Counted from the first letter of the stretch, positions 11,549-23,477 are shown. The stretch is 64,000 nt of DNA from Cryptomeria japonica (GCF_030272615.1 NC_081410.1:567257152-567321151), one strand, 5' to 3'. Made by a program: numbers and translations. Notes: generated from the letters alone by a model not told the origin.

Positions 11549-13224
11549 TGTTTTGTCATTGATGCCAACACTAACTATTTGGATGCTTTACCGGCACCCT
11601 TCTGGTCCCAGTAGGTTAAGTGGTTTCTAGTTAACTTGGATCCGGCATGATCCAATAGGCTCCAGTATAGTCTGGTGTGATAGTTTTGATACTTAATATA
11701 AGTACAGATCCAATAGCCAACAAGATGAGGGGGGAGGGGTGAATCATACAAACTTAATCATCCATAAAAACATCAAATTCAACCTCGGTAACATATATTT
11801 CAGTAATATAACCAAAACTATTAAACATGCAAACTCAAAAGCATATAAACATCATAAACCTCATAACACCAGATTTAACGTGGAAACCCAAATAGGGAAA
11901 AATAACTGTGGGATTTCGGACCCACTAAGAAATATACTCTTCTAGAGTATGCTCGATTAAAAGCAAATTCTGTTAAAGATTACAAACACATTGCTAGATG
12001 TGACCCGGTTAAGGGATTTCCCTTAGATCTGTTAGGATCTTCACTTTGTTAGAAGTGACCTTGTTAAAGGATTTCAAACACTCAATCAGAATGTCACCTT
12101 GCTAGAGGGTTTTACAAATAACACTATTAAGTCCACTTGGTTAAGAGATTTTCTGTCACTTTCACAAAATAACAGTAATAAAATCTATCTGCAACTTCAC
12201 ATCTAAAATGCTAAAGTAGATTCCTATTTGTTCAATATAATTTAGACATAGAACTAATCTTGTCTATCTTGTGGGCTTCAATACTCTGTTATTTTAACAG
12301 GTCTTCAAGCTTCTGTGCTCGGTAATCACTATGTAGCATCCCTGTGCATACAGTTGCCCGCATACATTGTTTATCAACAGTTTCCTATTTATAAACAATT
12401 TGGTAACCACTTAATCTCCTTGATCACATTTCCCATGATCATTCATAGCCATAAGATCTTCGATCTTGTCTAGGTTCAATGCATCTTTCGATCTGAAAAT
12501 GTTTTATCTCGCCTTGGAACTTGCATACATTTCTTGGAACTTGTGCCAGGGTATTGCGGTTCAATCTAAGCTGTAGATCTTCATGCTGACTTTTCATTGC
12601 CTTAGATTCGTTAACAAACTTCTTTCATGGCTCACCAATCATTTAATTAGTTCCAGCTCATCAGCTTCTTTCATTAAATAATGCATGTAAACATTTAATG
12701 CATTATGTTATAGCTTGGTTACAACTCAGTAACAACTCGGTGAATACTAAAGTTCACTCGGTAGACATTCTGCCTTCATTAACCGATAGCAATAACCTTA
12801 GGGTTTATCGACTAGGTTCCGTAGGGTTTACCGTCTAGGTTCTTTGCTTGATAACATAGTATAGTATTAACCTTTACAATTTACAACATATGTATGATGT
12901 TAAAACAATCTAAAACATCATGATCTCATCATTGTCTGACTCGGTACTAGTTGCCCATTGAATACCTTATTCATCCCCTTATTCATCATATTCTTTCCTG
13001 TGTCTTTTACCGACATCTTTATAATCTTCATATAATACTTCTCAAGATATGTCAACATCATACGGAATTAGAAAATCAATTTCTTGACATAAATGACAAA
13101 ATAATAATATCAAGACAGTAAACATCTTTAATCAATTATATCCATAATCATCAACAACCTTCTCAATATCCTTATGAAATGCCAACAATCTTTCATTGTC
13201 TGTTATAATGAAATATTGCAAACA
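11549..13224 (-). repeat. Solo LTR of element Y (copy 2)
   Basis: Full-length match to the LTR at 3495-5170, also minus. No polypurine tract or internal region follows: the sequence goes straight into LTR X at 13225. It is therefore a solo LTR left by recombination between the two LTRs of a duplicated Y. The terminal bases read GCAAACA instead of GCCAACA. I found no clear 5-bp target duplication (ATTGA left, TGGTG right). Confidence 0.85.
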
Positions 13225-14263
13225 TGGTGATGGATTTGACTTGTTCATGTTACTCGTACTCATATTTGATCAGTTGGTTTTGCTTTGGTGATCGGATGCT
13301 ATCCTGCTTGCCTAGAAGATTGGTTTCTAGTTCCAGCGAGGGTTTCACTGGCAGAGCTTTTGGTGGAGATCTTTGATGAATTGGATAAGTGGCATTGGTG
13401 CAGCTTCTGGTGGAATTTCAAGATGTTGTTGATGATCATGTTCGAGACTTGGTGGATAGAGATGATTGTTGTTGCGTGTGGACCAATACTTGGTCTCGAT
13501 TGATCTAGGTTATAGACCAGCTTTAATGTAACATGTGGATAGGACCTATTGATGTATTTTCGGGATTTCTTATGTGTTGATATTATTTATTTGATCTAAG
13601 GCTGACATGGTTTGTAATTACGTGATTGTTTTATTGTCTAGTGGCCAACCTGATTATTTATGGTTGAGTGTTTTGTATAAATAGATGTAAGATCTCATTG
13701 TAGATCATCATGGTTATTGTTAGAGGTAATGGTCAAGGAATGTAATATGTGAATAATGTAATATCATTCAGGAAAAGGAGTTGGTCGATCATTGGAGATC
13801 GAATTGGGTTAATGCAAGAGGATTTAGTCCTTCGGTATTGAGAATAACTGGAACTATACTCAGGCATAGGAGATGCTATCTTTTGCAGTTCAACACTTCT
13901 CTGGTTTGTAGTCTGGATTTCTATGTAGTCAGTGAGGCTCCTTTTGTGATGAGAAGTGCGCTCTAGGTTGTTGGCCTTCATACAAGTGCAGGCCCCTCAA
14001 TTGTAATTTGCATACTTACTACAGAAGTATTATCTCACTGTGGGTAGGCTTCCAACTATGGTTTTTCCCTTTACCGGGTTTTCCACATACAAATCTTGGT
14101 GTTATGTGGATGGATTTTATTCTATATTATTGTTAATGCTTAATTGGTTTATCTGCTATTCCAGTATTAAAGTCTAAATTGCTAATGGTTATGGTAATCT
14201 GTGACAACTGATTCACACCCCCCCCCCTCTCAATTGTCTTTCAATTATTTGAACTGTCTAACA
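13225..14263 (+). repeat. Solo LTR X, main body
   Basis: Plus-strand copia LTR body with a TATA box (GTATAAATAGATG, about 13675). It has the conserved CTGTGGGTAGG...GGTTTTTCCC...GGGTTTTCCACATAC block (14035-14100), a C-tract ending CCCTCTCAATTG, and terminal CTAACA. It is followed by the second AAGCT (14264-14268). With the tip at 3469 the LTR is about 1.07 kb. It has no internal region, so it is a solo LTR, split by Y. Confidence 0.85.
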
Positions 14264-15268
14264 AAGCTTGGATTCAATAAAGGTAATGTTGATAGTAATG
14301 TGTACTTCAAGATTGATAATGATAACATTTTGATTGTTAAAGTTTTTGTTGATGATATTATTTTTGGAGGGAATGATAGTTTGTGTAAGGAATTTGTTGA
14401 TGAGATGCAGAATGAGTTTGAGATGTCTATGATTGGTGAGATGAAATTCTTTTTGGGATTGCAATCTTAGTCCAAGTATGTGAAGGAATTGATGAAGAAG
14501 TTTAGTTTAGATGATTCAAAGCCTGTTGGTACTCCTATGGTGACTGGATGTAATTTGACAAAGGATGATGAATCCCCTAAAGAAAATCAGACTAGATACA
14601 AATCTATGATTGGTGGAATACTATATTTAACTCAAACTAGACTAGATATTATGAATGTGGTATGTCTTGTTGCTAGATTTCAAGCTGATCCTAAGGAATC
14701 TCATGTTGTACCTGTGAAAAGAATCTTTAGATATTTGAAAGGAACTGTTGATTTTGGTTTATGGTATCCTAAAGATGATGATTTTACTTGGAGTACTTTT
14801 ATCGATGTTCATTGGGATAGAGATGTACATGACAAAAAAAGTACTAGTGGTGGTGCATTTTTTTGGGGAAAGAGATTGGTTTCTTGGATGAATAAGAAAT
14901 AGAATGTTATTTCTTTGTCTACTGCAGAGGATGAGTATAAATTTGTTACTAGCAATTGTATTCAAGTGGTATGGATGAAGTAGATGTTAAAAGATATCAG
15001 AATTGTTTATGATGAACCTACTGCTATATAATGTAATAATTCAAGTGCCATCAACATTTCTAAGAATCCGATGTTGCATTCAAATAATAAGCATATATCA
15101 ATCAAGTTTCATTTCTTGGGAGAAAAGGTGAATGAGAAGGAAGTCAAATTGGAGTATATATCTACAAAGGAACAAATTGTAAATATCTCCATGAAGCCTT
15201 TTCCTAAGGATACTTTTGAGTATCTTAGAGAGAAGCTAGGGGTGATTGCCCCTCCTAATAAGAACTAA
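14264..15268 (+). pseudogene. Element A reverse transcriptase C-terminal half and RNase H
   Basis: This continues the reverse transcriptase cut at 3468 and 11509. The frame resumes at KLGFNKGNVDSNVYF. The catalytic FVDDIIFGGND motif is intact (14343-14375). After MKFFLGLQS there is a stop at 14468 and a short deletion before SKYVKELMKKF. RNase H follows, with TSGGAFFWGKRLVSW (14843-14890), SLSTAEDEY (14925-14940), CNNSSAINISKNPMLHSNNKHI (15032-15100) and the terminal PFPKDTFEYLREKLGV. Stops interrupt at 14900, 14980 and 15028. Usual copia order and end. Confidence 0.9.
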
Positions 15269-15429
15269 GATGCATGGATCTGCATCAGTCTGGTGGGTTT
15301 CACAGTCATATCTTGTGATCTGGATTGATGAATGGTGGCTACTACTCAAGGGGATCAGATTTTCATATTTGGGGGATAGATATTTAGTTTAGTGATTTTT
15401 GTGGTTTGTAAATATGTACCTTTTCCACT

Positions 15430-15588
15430 GATGTCAAAGGGGGGGAGAGAGTCATTTTAAAAACTATATAATTATCTAAGGGGGAGAGAATATTTGTAGT
15501 GGGAGAAAGTTATCTTGGAAAGTTGTTGATTTCTTTGACATTGATTTTTTTCACATCATATGTTTCCACTAATGCCAAAGGGGGAGAT
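15430..15588 (+). other. Polypurine tract of element A, with two upstream look-alikes
   Basis: The functional-position tract AAAGGGGGAGA (15578-15588) abuts the LTR start TGTTGG at 15589. Similar G-rich tracts occur at about 15436-15449 and 15479-15490 in the 3' leader. Confidence 0.8.
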
Positions 15589-16965
15589 TGTTGGATTTAT
15601 GGAGATATTGTTGGGATAATGTGCAAATATGTGTTTGGATTGATTGAGTGATGTGTTGTCATTGATGTCAATATATTCATTTGTGTGTTCCACTTTTGCA
15701 ACCAGATTAAGTGAGTTGGTTTGGCCAATGTGTTGTAGATGAGTTGTTGTGGATTAAAGGGTTTTAAGATAAGTATCTTTAGTTGATTTAGCTCAAGTTT
15801 CAATGGTTCACATAGATATTTGATCAAGTTGTGAGATCTAGTATTGTGGTTGGTTTTTCAGTTGTTTGGTGTTGATCAGTGTTCTATATTTTGTTTTGTA
15901 TTGCTTTGTGTTGCAATATCTTGGTTGGTAGATTTGCTAGAGTGTTTGAGATGTTCTAGTGTGTCTTCAATTCAGATGGTTCATGATTTGGAGGGCCACA
16001 AGTGAACCTTTCAGTTTGACAGTCATTGCAAACAGTGTTCTTGAAGTTCAGTATAATGATGATGAAGATTCTAGTAAGTTGTGCTGATATGCTTGTTTCT
16101 GTGCTAATTTATGATGCTTGTGGATGTTTCTAGACCTTTTCCTATTTGTGTTTATGGTCTATATTGATCATTGTGCTCGTTGTTGATTATTTCCTTGGTC
16201 ATGTTATGTGACACTCTTGGTGACCGGATGATTGTAGCATGTTGTGGATGTTTGAGGCATAATTCTTGAAGTTGTTTCATGTTTGAGGTATTGATTTTAG
16301 GTCCATACGATGTCTTAGTTGACATTGTTTTGGTCTATATATAATGTTGTAGCATGTATGATTATATCTTTGTAATTTATGATGTGTGTTGAGTCGACCT
16401 TGAAAGATAGGTTGATGATATCTATAAATAAATATAATACTCATGTGAGAGAGGTATTTGTTTGTGAGAATAATGCTTTGATCTTTTAGAAGCAGTGAAG
16501 TAGTGTGAAGAAGTGTGAAGAAGTGTGAAGAAGAAGAATATGTGTTATGTGCCTAACTGGAACTGTATTAGGCATGAGGAGATGTTATTCTATCAGTTCA
16601 TGATCTTACGAATGTAATCTGAATATGTTTTTAAGATAGTGAGTCTTTCTTGGGTTGTAGCCCTTTGTTGTTTTTGAGTAGTGAGCTCTAGGCAGTGTAC
16701 CTGAATGCATGTGCATTTCCCATTGTAATATTTCATAAACTTCTAACAGGGCATCATCATATTGTGGGTAGGTTCCCACCGTGGTTTTTCCCTTGATCGA
16801 ATTTTCCACGTCAAAAATCCTAGTGGTATGTGTGTTATTGATGTGGTATTGATTTATGATTTCATTTTTATTCATCAGATCTAAAATTGTGTTTGAGTTA
16901 AGAAAAGATTTTGAGAAAATTGATTCAGCCCCCCCCCCTCTCAGTTTTATGCCTTGTTGCCAACA
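15589..16965 (+). repeat. Copia element A, 3' LTR
   Basis: Starts TGTTGGATTTATGG after the purine tract and ends TTGCCAACA. About 1377 bp. It has a TATA-like box (CTATAAATAAATATAA, near 16424), a short GTGTGAAGAA repeat near 16500-16530, the conserved block GTGGGTAGGTTCCCACC (16766-16782) and a C-tract (16929-16938). The base pairs after it, GGTTT, would be the target duplication if they also occur left of the window. Confidence 0.9.
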
Positions 16966-19322
16966 GGTTTAAGTCCTGAGACTAAAACTGAAACATACTA
17001 CACTGATTTCTTTTACAACCAAACATAAGAAATGGAATGAAGACACCAATCTAACCAAAGTAAGACCAATCACACCAAAGTTGCATGACTAACAAGGTAC
17101 AAGGCCAAACTAAGCCTCTGGTACAAACTGGGAGTCAAAATGGAACCAAATTGAAAACCCAGAATCCAAATTTGAGTTCCTACACATTTGACCTCTCTTT
17201 CTGTGCATTTCACCTTATTTTCTACACAATTGACCTTATTCTCTATGTAATTGAGCCCTATAATTGCGTAATTGAACCCAGGCTTGCACAATTGGAAGGG
17301 ATCTGTAGGAGAGCAAAGTTGTCACACTTCCAAAACCTGAAACTAAAAACAAGCAAAGACCCATTTGAGAAGGACTTGTTTCCATTCTTAAAAACTAAAC
17401 AACTGACCCCAAATACTCTAAATTGAAGTTACAAGACTCAAAATTCAAAAATTAGCCCCTTAAAACTCTATTCGGAGAGGGGTTTCAAACATTAAACTGC
17501 AAATTCCTAATGAAAACAAAAGAAGACTTCTAGATAAAAAAAAAAATGAAAGATTCACATACATAAAAAAATTCCATTCAAACACCGAAAAAAAAAACCC
17601 TTTCCAAATATTGAAAACCCTTCAAAAATCACATTAAATGCATAGAGAAAGAGAGTAAATGTACAAGGTTCATACTCAACAATCAAACTAGAATTTAATA
17701 GTACCCTTAAATACCATTTAGAACCAATAAATAAAACACTTTCCACACACACATCAAAAGAAAATTTGAAATATAACTGAATATGGATTTCAAATCTTTT
17801 CTCGGGTCCTACAGAGACAAACAAAAATGAAGCAAATTGATGAAGAATTGAAACTCAAATGCAGTCCACAAACAACCAAAAGATATCAGCATTAATAAAT
17901 CAAATTCAATAGAAGAATTTTCAACTAAAACCTCCAATCATAAATCCAAGCAATCTTCAGTGAAAGAAAAACCCACTCAAAAACTAGTTCAAATCCTTAA
18001 GTAATTTTCATCTTCAAAAATCCCCATATAATTTTCTCCAGAGTCTTATTACAACTAGAAGAAAAAAGCCCAAAAAAATTATTATTGAAAAATAATTATA
18101 ACTCTCACAAATTCTACAAAGACTTTCCCCTCAATAAAAACAATCCTCCGCCATGTAAAATCCCCAAAAACATAATTAAAAAAAAAAAAGGAATATTAAA
18201 TTAATGTCCCAATAAAACAATATTTAAATTTCTAGAATAAAACATATATTTAATATTTATTTTCCAGCTCATAACTTGTGTATTATATGTTTTATCCATT
18301 GGGGATGGATTCATGAATGTTATTCTTGTGATTATGATGCTTATGATTTCCTTATTTGAACCTTAGAGGTTAGGGTAGCTAGATGCATTAAGGGGGAGTG
18401 GCTCTCAATGGGGGTTAGGGTCCAAAGTGGCAGCCAGGGTAACTCATTGGAGAGTTGTGTAATACAAGTGATAACCTTAATTAAAAATGTGGGATGGAAT
18501 TAAACATTAATAAGGTAATTTGTGGTGCCCCACTCATGGCCTGATGTGCTTTTTTAGACATAGGATGGAATTGGGAAGGCATGATCACACATGTCGATGT
18601 TGGTTCATTACTGATAGTGGTATGCTTGCACATGTTGGTGTTGGTTCATTTCATGATTGTCATTTTCATCTATATGAGAGAATGCTCAAATTTCGCATGA
18701 GCTCTCAAATGGGGGTTGGGGTCTGGAGTTTGGAGAGGGATAGACTACTAGGGTAACCCATGTTGAAGCTATGTGATGACACTCTTCCCTTCATGTACTT
18801 TAGTATCCTATCATGTTTGGTTGTTGGCCTCTGGAGTGTCTTAGTTGTAGTATTTTTGTTCTTTTTTATGTCTTGTGTTCCCTTAGATGTGGATTTGTGT
18901 GTTTGTGAGTAGTGTTGCTTTTTCACCCATTGGGAATTTGGTGGACTTGTTCATGTGCGGCTGGATGGATCTTTACCATCATATTTCAATTGTGAGACAA
19001 TCTATTGGTATTATGTTGTTATTTGTTATGTATCTTCTAGAAAAAAATATATTTGGAAATGTAATTATAAATATGATTGTAATTGTACTTGATATTGTAT
19101 TTGGAACACTCCTTAAGGAGATGGTTCTTTTTGGATCATTGTAATTGATTAACTTGTAATGATGAAATAACATCTAGGGGTATGTGTAGGAACACGAGGG
19201 GCCAAAAAGTGGCGATATGAAAAAAAAATTGCCTTCTCCACTCGCCCAAAAACACAAAAAATTAGTGTTGACTTTTTGCTTGGCTTGGATGTCACTACAT
19301 TTAGCCATGGCAAAAACAAACC
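16966..19322. other. Unassigned AT-rich region without a supported gene
   Basis: No domain-bearing reading frame is seen. 17000-18250 is A-rich on the plus strand with poly-A runs. 18390-18480 and 18695-18785 are diverged direct copies of one segment (CTCTCAA(A)TGGGGGTT...AGGGTAAC...). The ORFs here are short, lack motifs and look like chance. Confidence 0.6.
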
Positions 19323-19328
19323 ATGTCA

Positions 19329-19520
19329 GATATCCGATTCTAATCGAATATCCGATATTATTAAAATTTTATAATATATATAAAATATATTATATATTAT
19401 ATTATATATTATATTATATACAATATATTATATATTATCTAATATATAATATACAGGTAAATCATATTTTTAAAACATAAAAGGGAACATGGATCGGATA
19501 TCCGATTAGAAGCAGATATC
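19329..19520. repeat. Inverted repeat with TA-rich core
   Basis: The 26-bp arm at 19329-19354 (GATATCCGATTCTAATCG...) is complementary, with about three mismatches, to 19495-19520 (CGGATATCCGATTAGAAG...). The core is an almost pure run of TATAT/TATTA words (about 19370-19455). Each arm is itself partly palindromic (GATATCCGAT). It could be a small foldback element; I saw no target duplication. Confidence 0.6.
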
Positions 19521-19822
19521 AGATATACAATCCCTGTGGGTATTTTTATACCCGACTGAGATAGCTCATGGGTCATTTTTACTCATGGGTCTGAACAAAA
19601 AAAAGCAATCTGATATTGATTTTGATAGGATATTCGATTTCTAGAGCATTTTTTCGCAAAATATTGCCAACAGGTATGTTTTTTATCTATTTCCTTGTAT
19701 TTTTATGATTTATTCGCATTTTTTTACTTGTTTTTCAATATGAATTAGATTTTTTTATTTCAAATACACTATTGTTTGAAATTTGTTAATTAAATCCAAA
19801 TTTTCAACTTCAATCAAGTAAA

Positions 19823-20367
19823 ATGGGTGATAACAAAGACAATCCACAACCACTGAACCCTCAATTCAAGATTTAATTGGTCAAAATTTGAACCAATTGA
19901 GGAGAATTTATAATATAATTTACAGTAGAATCCCTCATCTATCCTTGATGTTAATTGCACTAAATGCTTTAATAGACAATGTAGAAATCGTCACCACTGA
20001 GCACAATTTTGTTCTTTTGTGGTGAGAGGCCATGAGGGATAGATATGTGAATGGCTTGTCCTATGATGAGGTGAAGGACCTCGAGATATCTAAAGCCGAT
20101 ATTGTCACCTTGTTTATTAAACCCCGCACCAAACAACCCATACATGTGAAAAAAACAAAACTTTTCATCAAATGGTGTCAAAATTGCAATATTGTAAAAC
20201 ACTTTTGGGATCGTTGGTGGATGGCTTTTGATAGACCATCCAACAACAATCTCAACACGCCATTCTACTTCAAAATATTGTGTGCTAAGGTTTTTTTGGG
20301 CAAGCATGTCAACTACTTTGACATCAATCCTTTCGAGGGTATGGGGGGGAGGTATGCCTCAGGATAG
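19823..20367 (+). pseudogene. Decayed ORF of unknown family
   Basis: I do not recognise this family. A start at 19823 gives MGDNKDNPQPLN. After a one-base frame change near 19860 the frame stays open with SIQDLIGQNLNQLRRIYN to VTTEHNFVLLW. A stop follows at 20026, then 111 residues run to 20367. Those contain a basic, tryptophan-rich stretch (KLFIKWCQNC, HFWDRWWMAFDRP) and end in NYFDINPFEGMGG. With one frameshift and one stop in about 180 codons, it looks like a recently broken protein gene or the N-terminal part of an element ORF. No catalytic motif is visible. Confidence 0.4.
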
Positions 20368-20444
20368 ACTTGGGGCAATTTGAGTATTATAGGGCCCATA
20401 TGTTCCCCCTCCTCCCGTTGATCCCCTGCCTCTAGTATAACCTT

Positions 20445-20837
20445 TTGGTTTTTCAAGTTGGGGTACTAGCTCAACCTTTTGGTGATGCTAGCTATGGATT
20501 GGGTGGTGCTGACACATCCTCCTTAGCTTCACATATTTGTATGTCACATACATGTGCTATGTGCCATCAAGTATGCCTAGGTCATATTGGACAGCCTGTT
20601 GATCCTCCCATAGACACAACTAATTACAAGGTGCATGATATGGCCAATGCACTAGATGTGACAAAAGCTACTGGAGCACACCCTAGGGAGTCCTCACATG
20701 CTAAAGATAAGGAGGTACCATTATCATACACTAACGATATAGTGGTAAGACCTTGTTGGGTGAAAATTTTGTCTACTCGAGAGAGCTTACAAATATGTGT
20801 TTCACCACAGTATATGAGACAATATCTCTCAGAAGGT
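20445..20837 (+). other. Possible ORF upstream of repeat R, unknown
   Basis: An open frame of about 130 codons (MVFQVGVLAQPFGDASYG..., with a Cys/His-rich stretch SHICMSHTCAMCHQVCLGH) runs into repeat R at 20838. The Cys/His spacing does not fit a zinc finger I know. It may continue the decayed ORF before it in another frame, or be chance. Low confidence. Confidence 0.25.
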
Positions 20838-23248
20838 AAGATATGGTCCCTCCTACTTATAATGGAAGGCTTCCCCTTTGTACTATAAACTATATCCTAT
20901 CTGCTAACTTTACAATAATCTAGGATAATACAATTGCTTTACTCTCTTTCCTCAAAGTAAGTATTAACCCAATTCTCTATTTAGAATAGATTTTCTTTCC
21001 TAAGGTCGAAAAAACTTCTTATTTGTCATAATATAAAATATATACTAACTTAGAAGAAAAGTTTCAATGAGAGTACAAAGCCTCTTGTTGCTCCCTTTTT
21101 TTGAAAATAACTTTGGGATGGGAAAGTAATAATAAAGCTCAAAGTCTTCTTTTTATCACTATCCTATCAACCTTTACAAATAGATGACTCTATCTTACAA
21201 TTATACTTTCAAATACAACCAAGAAGCTCATGAAAGATCAAAGACTTTATATGACTTCCTATAAAGCTTCAAGAACAAATATGAAATATGTGTAACTCAA
21301 AGACTTCAACATACACTTCACCTTAAATGCACAAATGTAAAAGGTAAAAAAATAGCACAAAGACTGCAAGTTATCTCTTTGCTTGAGCATGAAACATTAG
21401 CTTCAAACATGATAAGTAGCTCAAACACTACAAGATCAACTTTGACAATATATCATTAATTATAAACACAATAAGGAGCTCAAAGACTACAAGATTGGGT
21501 TTAAATCTCTTTCAAATAACACCACAATACTCACAATCAACTCTAAATAATGTCGTCACATTACAACTTGTTCCAACACAAAGATTGAAAGAAACTTGTC
21601 TCTTTTATTGATTGCAATTTGATTTACATCTAAAAATAAAGTCTTAGAGTGCTTCCCAAAACAGAAAAGTCTTGTTGCATTGCCCCAAAAGATAGAAGAT
21701 CTCAAAAGAAAGATGATTCTCCATATTACAATAAGCACTCTCATATTTATAGAGGAGAGGTGCAGCGCGAAACTAGGAAAGATGCAACTAATTTTTTACC
21801 AAGTGAAAGGTAGAGTCATATTTGACTTAGGCCACATGAAGTCCTACATGTGTACTAAAGCATACATAGAATTACACTTGAGGTGTCGATATCTTATTAC
21901 AAAATAACACTTGAAGTGTGAATTGAAATTATAAAATGTCACTGTACTAGAGATGCATAAAAATGACTAAGTGTTTGGAGTCTCATCTTGTTCATCATTG
22001 TCTCCATTTTTCTTCAATAAATATTCATATTGTTGTAAGGTAGCTTATATTTCAGATTCATCTAATGTTCACAATGTTTGACGCTACTAGAGGAAGAGCA
22101 GATAGGAGTCTTGCTTCTTGAACTTCATTTTTTTTTGTTGGAAACAATTCTGACATTTGTACAAGGATGACACTATAGCATGGGGAAATCATCCACATTT
22201 GTGAAGAACAATCACCAACCATATTGACCATTTGAACTGAGTAGGATCACGTATGCGTTGAATTTGGTGCCATTAGGGTTTTCAAAACCCACATTGTATC
22301 ATGGTAGAACAAGTTTAAATTGGGTCTACGACCCCGATCTACGTGTGTGCAATTGGTGTAATTCAGGATCGTAGGCTTGATTTACACTTAAGGAAAAGTG
22401 TGGCTAAAAGGTGTAATTTGGGTTCATAGACCCAAACTACACTTGGGGGAAAAGGCTAGGTGTAGTTCGGATCTATGGACCTAAACTGCACCTAGGAAAA
22501 ACGTGTCATTGGTGTAGGTCAGACCTATAGGTCTGAACTACACCTAAAAAGTGCATAAGGTAAAACTAGGTGTAGGTTAGACCAATGGATCTGATCTACA
22601 CCTAAGCGAAAGGATCAAAGTGTATGGTAGGTTTATAAACCTTCCATGCACTTGAAAAGGGAAGAACTCAAATCAGAGTGTAAGGTGAGTTTGTAAACCT
22701 GCAATACATAATGGCAACCAAAGATGGTGTAAGGTGGGTTCACAAACCCACCATACACTTAAGGCATGGCACGTAAGGTTGGTGAGGTGCAGAGTAGGGT
22801 CACAAAACTACCATGCACCAAGTTTTCGATGTATGATGGGCCTACGGCCCCACCACACACCGTCCACACAAGGATGGTAAGGGAGATATGGTGTTGTTTG
22901 AGTTCATAGGCTCGAACAACACCAATAACATGTAGTTCAGGTCTACCAAACTGAACAACACCAAAAGGTGTTGAGTAAATGCAAGGAGGTGAAATTCAGG
23001 TTTGGAAACTCGATTTGCACTAGGAAAAACTAAATGGTGTAATTCGGGTTTGTAAACCCAAATTGCATCTAAAAACACAGAATTTACAAGATGCACAAAA
23101 GACCCAAAATACTTCAAATGAAGGTTCTAAGGCAGAAAATAATGCATGCGAAGTGACACAAATTACCTCGAAAAACATGCATAGATCATATAAGCAACAA
23201 ATTGGATAAAATTTGTAGGGTTACCCCAGTTAATTATTAAGGATAACA
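20838..23248 (-). repeat. Repeat R, left copy (gypsy-like LTR, minus strand)
   Basis: About 2.41 kb, repeated in the same orientation at 36949-39338. Read on the minus strand it behaves like an LTR. It starts TGTTATCC at 23248, has a long hairpin-rich upstream region (23080-22305), then a TATA box (CTATAAATATGAG, near 21745-21757) and an AATAAAAGA polyadenylation-like signal about 130 bases on (near 21608). It then runs to about GGGACCATATCTT at 20838. The segment 21130-21560 repeats an AGCTCAAAGACT word many times. I found no target duplication, so the left end may be eroded or may extend further. Confidence 0.7.
22305..23080. repeat. Array of about 15 imperfect hairpins in repeat R (left)
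   Basis: Units of about 34 bases, spaced 45-60 bases, each form a stem with a 4-6 base loop. Their outer arms are GGTGTA...TACACC. An example near 22514 pairs GGTGTAGGTCAGACC with GGTCTGAACTACACC. Inner stems differ between units (for example AGGTGGGTT/AACCCACC near 22730), but the two arms of each unit largely match one another. Confidence 0.8.
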
Positions 23249-23477
23249 TTGGATCTGACTGGGGAACTTCCTTTAATCATTGAAATGAGTGAAGGGGGTA
23301 GAATCCAAAACTCTAAGTTCCTTTATCATCCATTGGGCTATAGAGTCAAGCAAAAGACTAAAACAAAACATGACTCAACTTTGTGCAACTGCACTTATTG
23401 GAAGGGGAAAATAACCTAACCTAGACTAACTAAAAAAAAGAACTTCTTCAAATGAATCCATTAACTAGTACTCCAAA
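23249..23477. other. Short leader between repeat R and gag fragment
   Basis: No gene. On the minus strand the last bases before the LTR start read CCCCAGTCAGATCCAA. A similar word (CCTAGTCAGAGCCAA) precedes TGTTA at 34611, which suggests related element ends. Confidence 0.4.

Noticed and set aside
11549-13224. 5' LTR of element Y directly paired with 3495-5170
   Set aside because: Y gag is cut at 9395 and element A sequence intervenes. This copy is flanked by X on both sides, so it is a solo LTR of a duplicated copy.
17085-17426. 113-codon plus-strand frame after element A
   Set aside because: No motif, overlapping open frame on the other strand, and AT-rich chance composition.
18887-19144. 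Hydrophobic 85-codon frame that could look like a membrane protein
   Set aside because: Hydrophobicity follows from T-rich sequence; no start context or conserved pattern.
22305-23080. Regularly spaced repeats resembling a CRISPR array
   Set aside because: Units are inverted repeats with variable stems, there are no identical direct repeats with unique spacers, and the context is a plant LTR.
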